DNA of 64,000 nt from an uncultured Christensenellaceae bacterium (GTDB lineage Bacteria > Bacillota > Clostridia > Christensenellales > Pumilibacteraceae): NCBI GenBank assembly GCA_910587805.1, contig CAJUNM010000001.1, forward strand, positions 1 through 64,000. The letters run 5' to 3'. Below are positions 23,658 to 32,064 of this stretch, piece after piece. The notes below the pieces were generated by a model. That model did no database searches. It saw only the letters and a list, made by a program, of their open reading frames with translations, and was not told where the DNA came from. A program made the position numbers and the translations under genes. Each line of letters opens with the position of its first letter. The stretch's first letter is position 1.

Positions 23658-24524
23658 CTATATATCGCTTATTTCGACAGTCACGGGTTTTCCCGATATC
23701 GGCAGGATGCGGACGGTCCAACCGTCTGGGACTTTTACGTCATGCGGCGGTTTATCGAAAAATGCGAGCGCCGAAGGTCCTGCGCCCGATATACACACCG
23801 ACAGCGCGCCCGAGCGCATGAACGCCGATCTGACTTCGTCGTAGCCTTTTATAAGCGGAGCGCGGTACGGCTCGTGCAATTTATCGCCTATCGCGCGCAA
23901 CGCGTCGGTATTGCGCGTGGCAAATGCGCCGAACGCGAGCACGGCGCGAGACAGCGAATACACGCAGTCGGCGCGAGAATAAGTATCGGGCAGCGCCGCG
24001 CGGGCTTTTTGAGTTTCGAGCGGGAAATCGGGCGTGGCGAGCGCGCAATATATGCCGCTCGGTTCGCAGCGCACGTACTCCACTCCGCCGCCTTCGGTCA
24101 TGACGCCCGCGGTAGCGCCGCCGAGCAGCGCGGGCAGAACGTTGTCGGGATGCCCGTCGAGCCGCGCGCATATTTCGAGCATGCGCCGTTGCGAGAGAAT
24201 ATTTCCGCACAGCGCGTTTGCGGCGACCGCTCCGCCCACTATACACGCCGCGCTGCTGCCCAGCCCGCTCGCCTGCGGAATATCGCTGTGCGAGCTTATC
24301 GCCACGTTTCTATCCGGACAACCGGCGAGAGTGAAAACCGCGTTCATTGCCTTATATATAAGGTTGGTCTTGTCTCGCGGCGCGGGAACGTTGCTTTTAA
24401 GCGAAAATCCGTCGCTCTCCGCCGCCGTTATCGTATGATACAGTTCGTACGCCAACCCCAAGCAGTCGAACCCGCCGCCGAGATTCGCGCTCGTCGCGCT
24501 TACTTTTACGGTTACTTTTTTCAT
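23658..24524 (-). CDS. thrB: Homoserine kinase
   Basis: A 288-residue GHMP kinase. It has the N-terminal VSATSANLGGGFDCLGLA segment, the ATP-binding motif PQASGLGSSAACIVG (PxxxGLGSSAA), and the C-terminal CISGAGPSALAF motif 3. This combination and the length fit ThrB, which phosphorylates L-homoserine in threonine synthesis. No other threonine genes are adjacent. SD taaggag precedes the ATG. It may be co-transcribed with the GH36-like and SDR genes upstream. Confidence 0.93.
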   Translation of the reverse strand: MKKVTVKVSATSANLGGGFDCLGLAYELYHTITAAESDGFSLKSNVPAPRDKTNLIYKAMNAVFTLAGCPDRNVAISSHSDIPQASGLGSSAACIVGGAVAANALCGNILSQRRMLEICARLDGHPDNVLPALLGGATAGVMTEGGGVEYVRCEPSGIYCALATPDFPLETQKARAALPDTYSRADCVYSLSRAVLAFGAFATRNTDALRAIGDKLHEPYRAPLIKGYDEVRSAFMRSGALSVCISGAGPSALAFFDKPPHDVKVPDGWTVRILPISGKPVTVEISDI

Positions 24525-24572
24525 GATCTCCTTACGTTACGGGATCCCGTCCCGATACCGAGCCGTCGCGAG

Positions 24573-26279
24573 CTATTCGTAATCGGCTACCTGCTGCAAG
24601 TGGAACGACAGCGTTTCGCCGCTTTGCAGCGAGCAAACGGGGATGCCGTGCCGCACGAGCGCCGCGCCCGAAAACGTTTTGCCCAGCTCTCGCACATGAT
24701 AAAGATTGTGCGCGTCCGCGCCGACAAACTCCATAGTTCCGCCGGCGCCGTTATTCCAGAACACCGCATACGCTTTGGACTTATCCTTGGACACGCACAC
24801 GGCATAACCCGCGCCGCGATAAAAATCCCCGTCGTTGACGAGCCGCGCGTCATCCTGATAACTGAACACCTGAGCGCGCACCGCACGGCGCAAAGGCTCG
24901 GACAGCGCAACGGGATCGAACGAATAGCCCAACCCGAACAGCGACGCCGTATCGAACGCGGCTTTCGGTCTCGCCGTTTTTTCCACCTTGCACGCAAGCG
25001 CGCACGGCGGGAAGTACACCGAATATTTGATCAGCTCGGGCATTGAACAATACACTGACGACGCGTATGCGAGCGCGCCCGCATCGCCGCAAGCGCCTTC
25101 TATAACGAGGTCGGGCATAGCTTCGTTGAGCTTTGCGAAAAACGCGTACTGCCCGAGCAAATACTCGTATAGCTTTACGCCGCCCAATGCGGGGAGTTCT
25201 TTAGGCATCGCCGCAAACGAGCACTCGAACTCGCCGAAAAGCCCCGTAAAATACCCCGTAATAAAATTGCGCGCGGCGGTCTCGCCGAAGTTGAAATATT
25301 TATTGCCGTTATCGTCTGTCTTGACGATCTCGACGTCGCCGAGAATATCGAACATCGCATGCGTACCCATTCGTATATCGGCGTCGAGCCTAAGCCCTAA
25401 CCCGATCCCCGCCGCCTTGCACGCCTCGGATAACGCCTTAAGTTCCGCGCTGTTCGCGTTCGTCACGAACGTGTCCGTGCCGAGTTCCGCCGCGGCTGCG
25501 ACCGTTGCGTCAATGTCCGCGACCTCGTCCGCGTATTCTACGGCAAGCGCGCGCCGCCTGTTCTTTACGGTGCGTTCGCGCAATATATCGTGGAACACGC
25601 GCGAAACCCCGTCCGTGCCCGCTTCCGAGTATACGGCGAGGATTTCGGGCGAGCGCAGCGTCATGCCCGACCCGAGCTTGTACGCGCCGCCGAGATCTAA
25701 CCCGACGTAAACGTGCGTATCGCCCGCGGACTGCGCAACGTCGAAAACACATTCGCCGCCGTACATCGCGCAAAATCCGTAAGCCGCGCCGCGCCGTTCT
25801 CCGACTACCCCGCCTATACCGCATTCCGTGAGTTTTTCAAGCCCTGCGGGAAGCGCGAATTGCTGCCCTATTCCCTTGAGCTTTATGGGCTTTGTCCCGT
25901 TGTTTATTATCTCCGTCCTGCGCGCTACGCCGCCGCGCGAATACGGAGTGTAATACAGTATTTGCTCAACGTTCTTTTCGGCGTCGGCAAAAGTGAGTTT
26001 GAGCGTTTTATCGCCGCCGAGCACAGGCATATCGCAGGACGGCTTTTGCACGATCTCCGCACCGACGAACTTGAAATCAAGCCCGTCCGATTCGTATATC
26101 TCGGCGCTGCCTATGCGATCGGAGTCGTCGGACAGCGCGCATAAAAGCGCGAACATGTCGTCTTCAGGCTCGACGCGCGCGCCGAAACACGCGCTCCGCA
26201 CTCCGTCCCCGTCGCGAACAAGTACGAGACAGCCCTCACCGAAAGTCATGTAAAATTTGTTTTCGTCGATTTTGATCAT
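24573..26279 (-). CDS. Divergent GH36/melibiase-like protein
   Basis: A 568-residue protein. The N-terminal third resembles the GH36 beta-supersandwich domain (QILYYTPYSRGGVARRTEIINNGTKPIKLKG), then VFHDILRERTVKNRRR resembles the GH36 linker before the TIM barrel, then AAELGTDTFV, GIGLGLRLDADIRMG and VIEGACGDAGALAYASSVYCSM track barrel strands. The usual KxDxN nucleophile segment and the CxSGGGRxD acid/base loop are shortened or replaced, and the protein is well below the usual 700 or more residues. It may be an inactive or altered-specificity alpha-galactosidase relative. No signal peptide. Confidence 0.55.
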   Translation of the reverse strand: MIKIDENKFYMTFGEGCLVLVRDGDGVRSACFGARVEPEDDMFALLCALSDDSDRIGSAEIYESDGLDFKFVGAEIVQKPSCDMPVLGGDKTLKLTFADAEKNVEQILYYTPYSRGGVARRTEIINNGTKPIKLKGIGQQFALPAGLEKLTECGIGGVVGERRGAAYGFCAMYGGECVFDVAQSAGDTHVYVGLDLGGAYKLGSGMTLRSPEILAVYSEAGTDGVSRVFHDILRERTVKNRRRALAVEYADEVADIDATVAAAAELGTDTFVTNANSAELKALSEACKAAGIGLGLRLDADIRMGTHAMFDILGDVEIVKTDDNGNKYFNFGETAARNFITGYFTGLFGEFECSFAAMPKELPALGGVKLYEYLLGQYAFFAKLNEAMPDLVIEGACGDAGALAYASSVYCSMPELIKYSVYFPPCALACKVEKTARPKAAFDTASLFGLGYSFDPVALSEPLRRAVRAQVFSYQDDARLVNDGDFYRGAGYAVCVSKDKSKAYAVFWNNGAGGTMEFVGADAHNLYHVRELGKTFSGAALVRHGIPVCSLQSGETLSFHLQQVADYE

Positions 26280-26296
26280 AGCTATACGCCCCCGTG

Positions 26297-27067
26297 TTAT
26301 CCGAAGATTTTGGCGGTCGCCGACAAAAACGCTTTCGTGGGCAACACACGTTGTAAAAAGTACAAAAATTTATATTTTCCGCCTATTATATAGAGCGGCT
26401 TGCGACAGCTTTGCGCGCACTTGAAAATCTTTTTCGCCGCAACGTGAAGTTCCATGCGCTTATTCTCACGCGAATCTATCTTTTGCGCGCAACGTTTCGG
26501 GCTGTTGCCGTAGCGTGCGCCGCCGTCCGCTATCTTGACGCGGTTGGCGGTAAATCCCGTTTTTATATCCCCTGGGCAAACGGCGCTTACGCGTATGCCG
26601 TGGGTTTTAAGTTCCATGTGCATACCGTATGCGATCATGTTTACTGCCGCCTTGCTCGCGCAGTACGCCGCGCGGTACGGCAACGCAAAAAGCGCGCACG
26701 CCGATGAAACAAACACGACGCGGCCGCCATTTGTCATATATTTAAGCGCGGCTTGAACGGTAGTGACCGCGCCCGTAAAGTTAAGATCGATCTGTTTTTT
26801 GAGTTCTTCGGTAGGTAACAGCTCGGTCGCGCCCGAAAGTCCGCCGCCCGCATTGGCGATAACGGTATCGATATGTCCGTACCGCGCGCCGATCCCGTCG
26901 ATAACGCGCTTTACCGCATCGGCGTCGGTCACGTCGAGCGAAATATCCGGCGCGGTTGCCGAACGCGCAAGCCCTATCACGGTATCGCCGCGCTCGCGGT
27001 ACAGCCGTGCAAGCTCTTTGCCTATCCCGCTCGTACAGCCCGTTATTACGATCAGCTTTGCCGGCAT
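26297..27067 (-). CDS. SDR family oxidoreductase
   Basis: A 256-residue short-chain dehydrogenase. It has the cofactor motif TGCTSGIGKELA, the NAG motif (IANAGGG), the catalytic Ser in VFVSSACAL and YxxxK in YCASKAA. This is the classical SDR set. The C-terminal part (about 190-256) is basic and hydrophobic and may associate with the membrane, as in the DltE/YqjQ-like group. The substrate is unknown. Its ATG overlaps the htpG stop by one base (TAATG), so the two are coupled. Confidence 0.88.
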   Translation of the reverse strand: MPAKLIVITGCTSGIGKELARLYRERGDTVIGLARSATAPDISLDVTDADAVKRVIDGIGARYGHIDTVIANAGGGLSGATELLPTEELKKQIDLNFTGAVTTVQAALKYMTNGGRVVFVSSACALFALPYRAAYCASKAAVNMIAYGMHMELKTHGIRVSAVCPGDIKTGFTANRVKIADGGARYGNSPKRCAQKIDSRENKRMELHVAAKKIFKCAQSCRKPLYIIGGKYKFLYFLQRVLPTKAFLSATAKIFG

Positions 27068-28878
27068 TACTTACCGCTCGCCGCTATCAGGCGGTTGAGT
27101 GCGGACAAAAATTCCGGCTCGGTCTTGTACCCTTCGGCGATCAACGCTTCGTTGTAAAGCACGGTGACAGTATCGGCGAATCTCGATTCGTCTGCGGTCT
27201 CGAGTCCCGATATTACCGGATGCGTCGGGTTGACTTGAAGTATGCGTTCCGCCTTGACGCCGCCGCCCATGGCGTCCATCAATCGCTCCATTTCGAGCGA
27301 AACTTCGCCCTTTGCCGCAAGGCATACGGGATACGACTTGAGCTTGTCCGTAGCTCGAACTATCGCCTTGCCGCCGAGCTGTTTTTCCATGCGCTCGAGT
27401 ACTGCCTTTTGTACTTCTGTCGTTTCAGCCGATTTATCGTCCGCCGCGCTCGCTATGTTCTCGAACTTGTGTCCGTCGTAACTTTCGAGCATGCGCGCCA
27501 CGAATTCGTCGACGGGATCGACAAAGTACAAAACGTCCTTGCCGCGCTCACGCGCGCCCTCGAGCTGCGGGAGCATGCCTATCTTGTCGGCGGTCTCGCC
27601 GCAAGCATACAGCACAGGCTCTTCCTTATCGAGCTTTTCGGCGTACTCCTTGAACGTGACGAGCTTCTTTTGCGCATCCGAATAATACATGAGCAAGTCT
27701 TTGAGCTTGTCCTTATTCGCGCCGAAATTTTCATACGCGCCGAACTTGATCGCCTTTGCGAACGCGCCGAAAATCTTATCGTATTTTTCGCGGTCCGATT
27801 TTTGCAGTTTTTCAAGCTCCGCCAAAAGTTTCTTTTCAAGCCCCGCCGCAATGGTGCGCAGCCGTCTGTCGTGCTGCAACGTTTCGCGCGAAATATTGAG
27901 AGCGAGATCGGGCGTATCCACAACGCCGCGCACGAACCCGAGATACTCGGGTACAAGCTCCGCGCACTTGTCCATGATCAGCACGCCGTTGCAATACAGC
28001 GACAGTCCGCGCTTGTAATCCTTGGTGTAATAATCGTACGACGGTTCCTGCGGCACGAACAGTATAGCGGTATAATCGACCGCGCCCTCCACGCGCGTAG
28101 ATACTGTAAAGAGCGGCGCGCGATAGTCGTGATACGTCTGCATATAGAACTTGTCAAGCTCGTCCTCGCCAAGCTCCGATTTGAGTTTTTTCCAAACGGG
28201 CGTCATCGAGTTGAGCGTTTTCGTCTCGTACGTCGTGTTGCCGCCCTCGGTCTTGGGCATCTCGGTCTTTACGGGATAGCGTATATAATCCGAATACTTT
28301 TTGACGAGCGCGCTCAGCGTGTGCGGCTCGAGATATTGCGAATAATCCTCGTCGCCGTCATCCTTGAGATACAGCTTAACCGAAGTTCCCGCCTCGGCGC
28401 GTTCTGCGCCAGAGATTTCAAAACCGCTCTCGCCGTCCGAACTCCACATAAACGCCTTGTCCGCGCCCGCTTTACGGCTTATGACCTCGACGCGGCGCGC
28501 CACCATGAACGACGCGTAGAACCCGACGCCGAACTGCCCTATAAGCTCCTCGTCCGACTTGCCTCCATCTTCTCCGCGCGCTTTCTTAAACGCTTCGGTG
28601 CCGCTTGCCGCAATAACGCCGAGATTATCCTCGAGTTCTTTATCCGTCATGCCCACGCCGTTATCGATCACGGTAAGCGTGCGCGCGGCTTTGTCGGCTT
28701 TAAGCTCTATACAAAAATCCGCGTCGAGACTGCTGTCGGTAAGCGACATAAACTTGCGCTTATCTATTGCGTCGGACGCGTTTGAGATCAGCTCGCGCAG
28801 AAATATCTCGCGGTTGGTATAAATGGAATTGACCACAAGGTCGAGTAACTTTTTGGATTCCGCTTTGAATTTTTTCAT
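27067..28878 (-). CDS. htpG: Molecular chaperone HtpG (Hsp90)
   Basis: A 603-residue Hsp90. The GHKL ATPase motifs are present: ISNASDAIDK, DNGVGM, and GQFGVGFYASFMV. The middle and dimerisation domains follow (DLALNISRETLQ at about residue 325). The protein helps fold or remodel client proteins under stress. The ATG at 28878 is preceded by aaagaggt. The reading frame is conserved throughout, with no sign of truncation. Confidence 0.96.
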   Translation of the reverse strand: MKKFKAESKKLLDLVVNSIYTNREIFLRELISNASDAIDKRKFMSLTDSSLDADFCIELKADKAARTLTVIDNGVGMTDKELEDNLGVIAASGTEAFKKARGEDGGKSDEELIGQFGVGFYASFMVARRVEVISRKAGADKAFMWSSDGESGFEISGAERAEAGTSVKLYLKDDGDEDYSQYLEPHTLSALVKKYSDYIRYPVKTEMPKTEGGNTTYETKTLNSMTPVWKKLKSELGEDELDKFYMQTYHDYRAPLFTVSTRVEGAVDYTAILFVPQEPSYDYYTKDYKRGLSLYCNGVLIMDKCAELVPEYLGFVRGVVDTPDLALNISRETLQHDRRLRTIAAGLEKKLLAELEKLQKSDREKYDKIFGAFAKAIKFGAYENFGANKDKLKDLLMYYSDAQKKLVTFKEYAEKLDKEEPVLYACGETADKIGMLPQLEGARERGKDVLYFVDPVDEFVARMLESYDGHKFENIASAADDKSAETTEVQKAVLERMEKQLGGKAIVRATDKLKSYPVCLAAKGEVSLEMERLMDAMGGGVKAERILQVNPTHPVISGLETADESRFADTVTVLYNEALIAEGYKTEPEFLSALNRLIAASGK

Positions 28879-29176
28879 TGTAACCTCTTTGTACTATAAA
28901 TATTAGCCTTAATATGATAAGCAACGTGCGCTACGAGAGCAATAAGCCGAGTTGACGGCGCAGTCGCGTCGCAGACGGGCAACAGTCGGCGAGCACGACG
29001 AAATACTTTTACTTCTCTCAATAAGCGTCGAGCGCTGCAACGCGCTCGGATTGCGCAGACGATTTCGAGCGAGAAAAGGCGCAGAGCCAATGTCGTAGCA
29101 GCGCTACGTCGAGGCGCTGCAACGCATTCGCAGCCGAAATCGGCAGCAAGGCGTGCGCACGAGCGACGCGAGACGC
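28879..29176. repeat. GC-rich non-coding spacer carrying a dispersed repeat
   Basis: No gene is supported in these 298 bp. GACGGGCAACAGTCGGCGAG at 28974-28993 and its left flank match 58217-58236 in the rplJ-rplL spacer. A gcgctgcaacgc motif occurs twice (about 29032 and 29116), and ATAAGCGTC / GACGCTTAT (29021-29029, 29172-29180) bracket a 160-bp block whose right end runs into the yitT stop. Confidence 0.6.
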
Positions 29177-30280
29177 TTATCTCGAAAATCCGTTGCCCAT
29201 CACTTCGCTCGTATTCGTTATATACGCGAACGTATCGGGATAATGCGAAAGTATCCTGTTGAAGTCGGCGAGCTGGCTTTTGCGGATTATACACACGAGC
29301 ATGAACTTATCGTCGTGACTGTACATGCCTTTAACAGGCACGCACGTAACGCCTCTGCCGAGTCTTTCTATGATGTCGCGCGAAAGTCCCTCGGGATCGC
29401 GCGTGACGATCTCGAACTTGATCGCCGACTTAAAGCCGGTGGAAATAACGTCGCACACCATGGAACTGCAAAACATCTGCAAGAGCGAGAGCAGTACGGG
29501 CGTAAACAACGCCATGCCTTCCGTGCCGTATGTATCCTTATATACGAACATGGACACTAACACGACCACTGCGTCTATCGCGTAAATAAACCACGACACG
29601 TTGGTTGCGGCGAACTTTTTCTGAATGAACATCGCGCCTATATCCGAGCCGCCCGAAGACCCGCCTATCTTGAACATGATGGCGAGCGCAACGCCGCCGA
29701 GCACGCCCGCGGCGAGCGCGGCAAGCATCGGGTTTCCCGTGTACGCAAACTTTTTCATCGGATCGCGCAAAAGCGCCATCGCTGCCGACGATACGGCTAT
29801 GGCTATGGCGGATTTAACGGCGAAACTCTTATTCAAAAATATAAACGACAATATCAAAAGCGGCACGTTTACCAAGAGTATCGTCCAACCGGAACTGAAC
29901 CCCGTGGCAAACTCTATCATGTTGCCTATACCCGTAGCCCCGCCCGACGCGAAGTTGTTCGGGATTATGAACATATTGACGCTTACTACGCGCAGCGCAG
30001 AAAATATCAATATGCCCATAGGCACGACAAAAAAGTTGAAAAACTTTTTGTTCTTGAAAATCGACTGCTTTCTTTGCGTAACGTGATAATCGGGAGTTTT
30101 CCTTTCCGAAATAGCCGTCGTTTCCTTGGCTGTGTCTCGGCTCGCCGCCGCCTCGTCGGGCAGAGCGGTATTCGACGCATTGGCGCAGTCGGTTTCGGGC
30201 GCGCCGTCGTTTGCCGTATCCGCGCCGTCGGGAGATTCGGGCGGCGGGTCTTGCTCGTTTTGCGTAAGGTTTTCGGACAT
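29177..30280 (-). CDS. YitT family (DUF161/DUF2179) membrane protein
   Basis: A 367-residue protein. It begins with an unusually long, acidic, low-complexity cytoplasmic N-terminus (about residues 1-75, rich in P, D, A, T), then five to six membrane helices with the family segment NNFASGGATGIG, and a C-terminal DUF2179 domain (about 290-360) with GRGVTCVPVKGMYS and VCIIRKSQLADF. YitT proteins are integral membrane proteins of uncertain transport function. A promoter (30344-30372) and a 28-bp hairpin in the leader precede the gene. Confidence 0.92.
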   Translation of the reverse strand: MSENLTQNEQDPPPESPDGADTANDGAPETDCANASNTALPDEAAASRDTAKETTAISERKTPDYHVTQRKQSIFKNKKFFNFFVVPMGILIFSALRVVSVNMFIIPNNFASGGATGIGNMIEFATGFSSGWTILLVNVPLLILSFIFLNKSFAVKSAIAIAVSSAAMALLRDPMKKFAYTGNPMLAALAAGVLGGVALAIMFKIGGSSGGSDIGAMFIQKKFAATNVSWFIYAIDAVVVLVSMFVYKDTYGTEGMALFTPVLLSLLQMFCSSMVCDVISTGFKSAIKFEIVTRDPEGLSRDIIERLGRGVTCVPVKGMYSHDDKFMLVCIIRKSQLADFNRILSHYPDTFAYITNTSEVMGNGFSR

Positions 30281-30309
30281 ATATGCACCTGATATGTAAT
30301 TTAGTCGAC

Positions 30310-30337
30310 AGAACCACCCTCGATCGACGGCGGTTCT
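30310..30337 (-). promoter_or_regulatory. Hairpin in the yitT leader
   Basis: AGAACC at 30310-30315 and GGTTCT at 30332-30337 are arms of an inverted repeat with CGATCG in the middle. It lies between the yitT promoter and start codon. There is no T-tract, so a regulatory or stabilising role is more likely than termination. Confidence 0.45.
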
Positions 30338-30343
30338 AATGTA

Positions 30344-30372
30344 ATTCTACCACATTGCGATAGCAAAATCAA
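30344..30372 (-). promoter_or_regulatory. Promoter of yitT
   Basis: TTGATT (30367-30372), 17-bp spacer, TAGAAT (30344-30349) on the minus strand. Confidence 0.65.
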
Positions 30373-30389
30373 CAGAAAACGGCAAAATT

Positions 30390-31070
30390 TTATACGTCTT
30401 TTTCAAGCTCGGGCGCGCACGCGAGATTGACGGCAAAACAATCTACGCAATTGTCGTCAAACGCGCGTCCGTCCGCACCCGTGATCGCAACGGTAGTCAT
30501 GCCCGCCGCTTTCGCAGCGCGCAACGCCGCCGCCACGTCGTCGAACACGATACAATCGCCCGCGTTCTCGTCCGCGCGCAACGCCGCATACGCGTACATT
30601 TGCGGCGAGGACTTGTTCATTCCCGCCTCGTCCGCGGTTATTATTCCGTCGAAGAACCCGAATATCCCGTTGTTTTTCAAACACGGCACGGCGAGCGTTC
30701 TATCGAGACTCGTCACTGCGAATATGCATATGCCGCGCGCCGCGCAGTCGCGCAGATACTCCGCAGAACCTTCGAGAAGCGGCACCGTTTCCGAATACGC
30801 GCGGATAGCCATTGCCGTCCATTCCGCGGCGAGCGTCTCGGGCTGCTCGTTCAACTTGAAATACTCCACCGAAAACCGCGCCGTTTCGAGATTGCCGAGC
30901 GCGGCTATAGCCTTGCGGTACTCGTCGCTCGGCGCAAGCCCGCGCTTTTTCAAGTAGTCTACGTCTATCCGTTCCCAAACGCTTATACTGTCGAACAGCG
31001 TGCCGTCGAGATCGAAAATAGCCGCGCGCACTCCGCGCATCACATTGTTTTTCTTATCGTATACGATCAT
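30390..31070 (-). CDS. HAD-superfamily phosphatase (phosphoglycolate phosphatase-like)
   Basis: A 226-residue HAD hydrolase. Motif I is AAIFDLDGTLFDS with the nucleophile Asp, motif II is FAVTSLD, and motif IV is CIVFDDVAAALRAAKAAGM. A helical cap lies between motifs I and II (about residues 25-95). It dephosphorylates a small phosphorylated metabolite, which cannot be named from sequence. It starts 8 bp after the TrxR-like gene, so the two form an operon. An in-frame Met at residue 11 is an alternative start. Confidence 0.85.
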   Translation of the reverse strand: MIVYDKKNNVMRGVRAAIFDLDGTLFDSISVWERIDVDYLKKRGLAPSDEYRKAIAALGNLETARFSVEYFKLNEQPETLAAEWTAMAIRAYSETVPLLEGSAEYLRDCAARGICIFAVTSLDRTLAVPCLKNNGIFGFFDGIITADEAGMNKSSPQMYAYAALRADENAGDCIVFDDVAAALRAAKAAGMTTVAITGADGRAFDDNCVDCFAVNLACAPELEKDV

Positions 31071-31078
31071 TATTCGCC

Positions 31079-31954
31079 TTATTTATCGTCGCCGCGCTTG
31101 TCCGATCCGCTCTTTTCGCCGCGCAGTTCGTTTATTGCCGCAAGCCCCGCAGTCATGCCGTCGCACACGGCTTTAGCCACCTGCTTAACTCCCGACGTGC
31201 AATCGCCCGCGGCAAACAGCCCGCTAACGTTGGTCTTGCCCCCGTCCGTCTTTATGCTCCCGTCGCCGAGCGTTAAAATCCCCATGCTTTTTGCGAGCGC
31301 GGTCGCACCCGCAACGCCTACCGCCACGAACAAGCCGTCAAGCTCCACGCATTTCCCGTCCGACAGCGCTACCCCGACGAGCTTTTCCCCGTCGCGTTTT
31401 ACGCCCGTTATCTTTTGCGTATAGGTTTCCGCCGCCTCGAACGACGGCGTTTCGCCGTCGGTAAACAACGCGACGGACGAAGCTACAGCGGCGAGCGTTT
31501 CGTATTCGTGCCGAGCGTACGCGCCCGCGCCTATCACGCCCACGCGCTTTTTGCGGTAAAAGAACGCGTCGCACACGGCGCAATAGCTGATTCCCGCGCC
31601 GTCGTCGATCGCCTTCGGCCGTGCGCGCGACGCGCCCGTCGCCACTATGAGTTTCTTCCCGTAAAGCTCGCCCGCCGTGCTCGAAACGGTAAAACCGTCG
31701 TCCGCGGATACGAACGTGACCTGCCCGTCAAGAATTTCCGCGCCTGCCGCACGCGCCTGATCAAGCCCTGCGGCAAACAACGCCGCGCCCGTCGCGCCGC
31801 CCGTGCCGTAATAGTTATCAATACGCTCGGCTTTGAGCAAAGCGGATGCGCCGCCGTCGATAACGCACACCGAAAATCCGCTGCGCGCACAGTACAGCGC
31901 CGCAGACGCCCCCGCAGGTCCGCCGCCTATAACAATGACATCGTAATTTTTCAT
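31079..31954 (-). CDS. Thioredoxin reductase-like flavoprotein lacking NADPH motifs
   Basis: A 291-residue relative of TrxB. The FAD motif is VIGGGPAGASAA, the redox pair is C125/C128 (CAVC), and the late motif LFAAGDC is present. The NADPH half differs: the glycine motif reads VIGAGAYARHEY instead of GGGxSA, and the HRR signature that binds the 2'-phosphate is replaced by LFTDGETPS. This resembles pyridine-nucleotide-independent, ferredoxin-linked reductases described in Clostridia, or an NADH form. The start at 31954 is set by a promoter whose +1 falls on that ATG; an ATG at 31972 would be upstream of transcription. Confidence 0.8.
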   Translation of the reverse strand: MKNYDVIVIGGGPAGASAALYCARSGFSVCVIDGGASALLKAERIDNYYGTGGATGAALFAAGLDQARAAGAEILDGQVTFVSADDGFTVSSTAGELYGKKLIVATGASRARPKAIDDGAGISYCAVCDAFFYRKKRVGVIGAGAYARHEYETLAAVASSVALFTDGETPSFEAAETYTQKITGVKRDGEKLVGVALSDGKCVELDGLFVAVGVAGATALAKSMGILTLGDGSIKTDGGKTNVSGLFAAGDCTSGVKQVAKAVCDGMTAGLAAINELRGEKSGSDKRGDDK

Positions 31955-31960
31955 GCACAT

Positions 31961-31989
31961 ATTGTAACACATAGCCGCGTTTACCGCAA
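31961..31989 (-). promoter_or_regulatory. Promoter of the TrxR-like gene, leaderless geometry
   Basis: TTGCGG (31984-31989), 17-bp spacer, TACAAT (31961-31966). Exactly six bases separate the -10 from the ATG at 31954, the same geometry as at 12436-12471 and 16188-16223. Confidence 0.7.
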
Positions 31990-31999
31990 GCGATTGCTC

Positions 32000-32028
32000 T
32001 TGACTTATTTATTTTATTGTGATATAAT
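32000..32028 (+). promoter_or_regulatory. Promoter of the GH3 gene
   Basis: TTGACT (32000-32005), 17-bp spacer, TATAAT (32023-32028). The leader is about 30 nt, with SD acgga. Confidence 0.8.
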
Positions 32029-32064
32029 AGTGATATTCAAATAACCTCAAGAAAAAACGGAAAA

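Noticed and set aside
26956..28785. 609-codon plus-strand frame antisense to htpG
   Set aside because: Arg-rich shadow of a highly conserved Hsp90 gene; no independent evidence.
28875..29294. 139-codon minus-strand frame between htpG and yitT
   Set aside because: It overlaps the end of yitT out of frame, is Arg/Ala-rich and lies in repeat DNA; no start signal.
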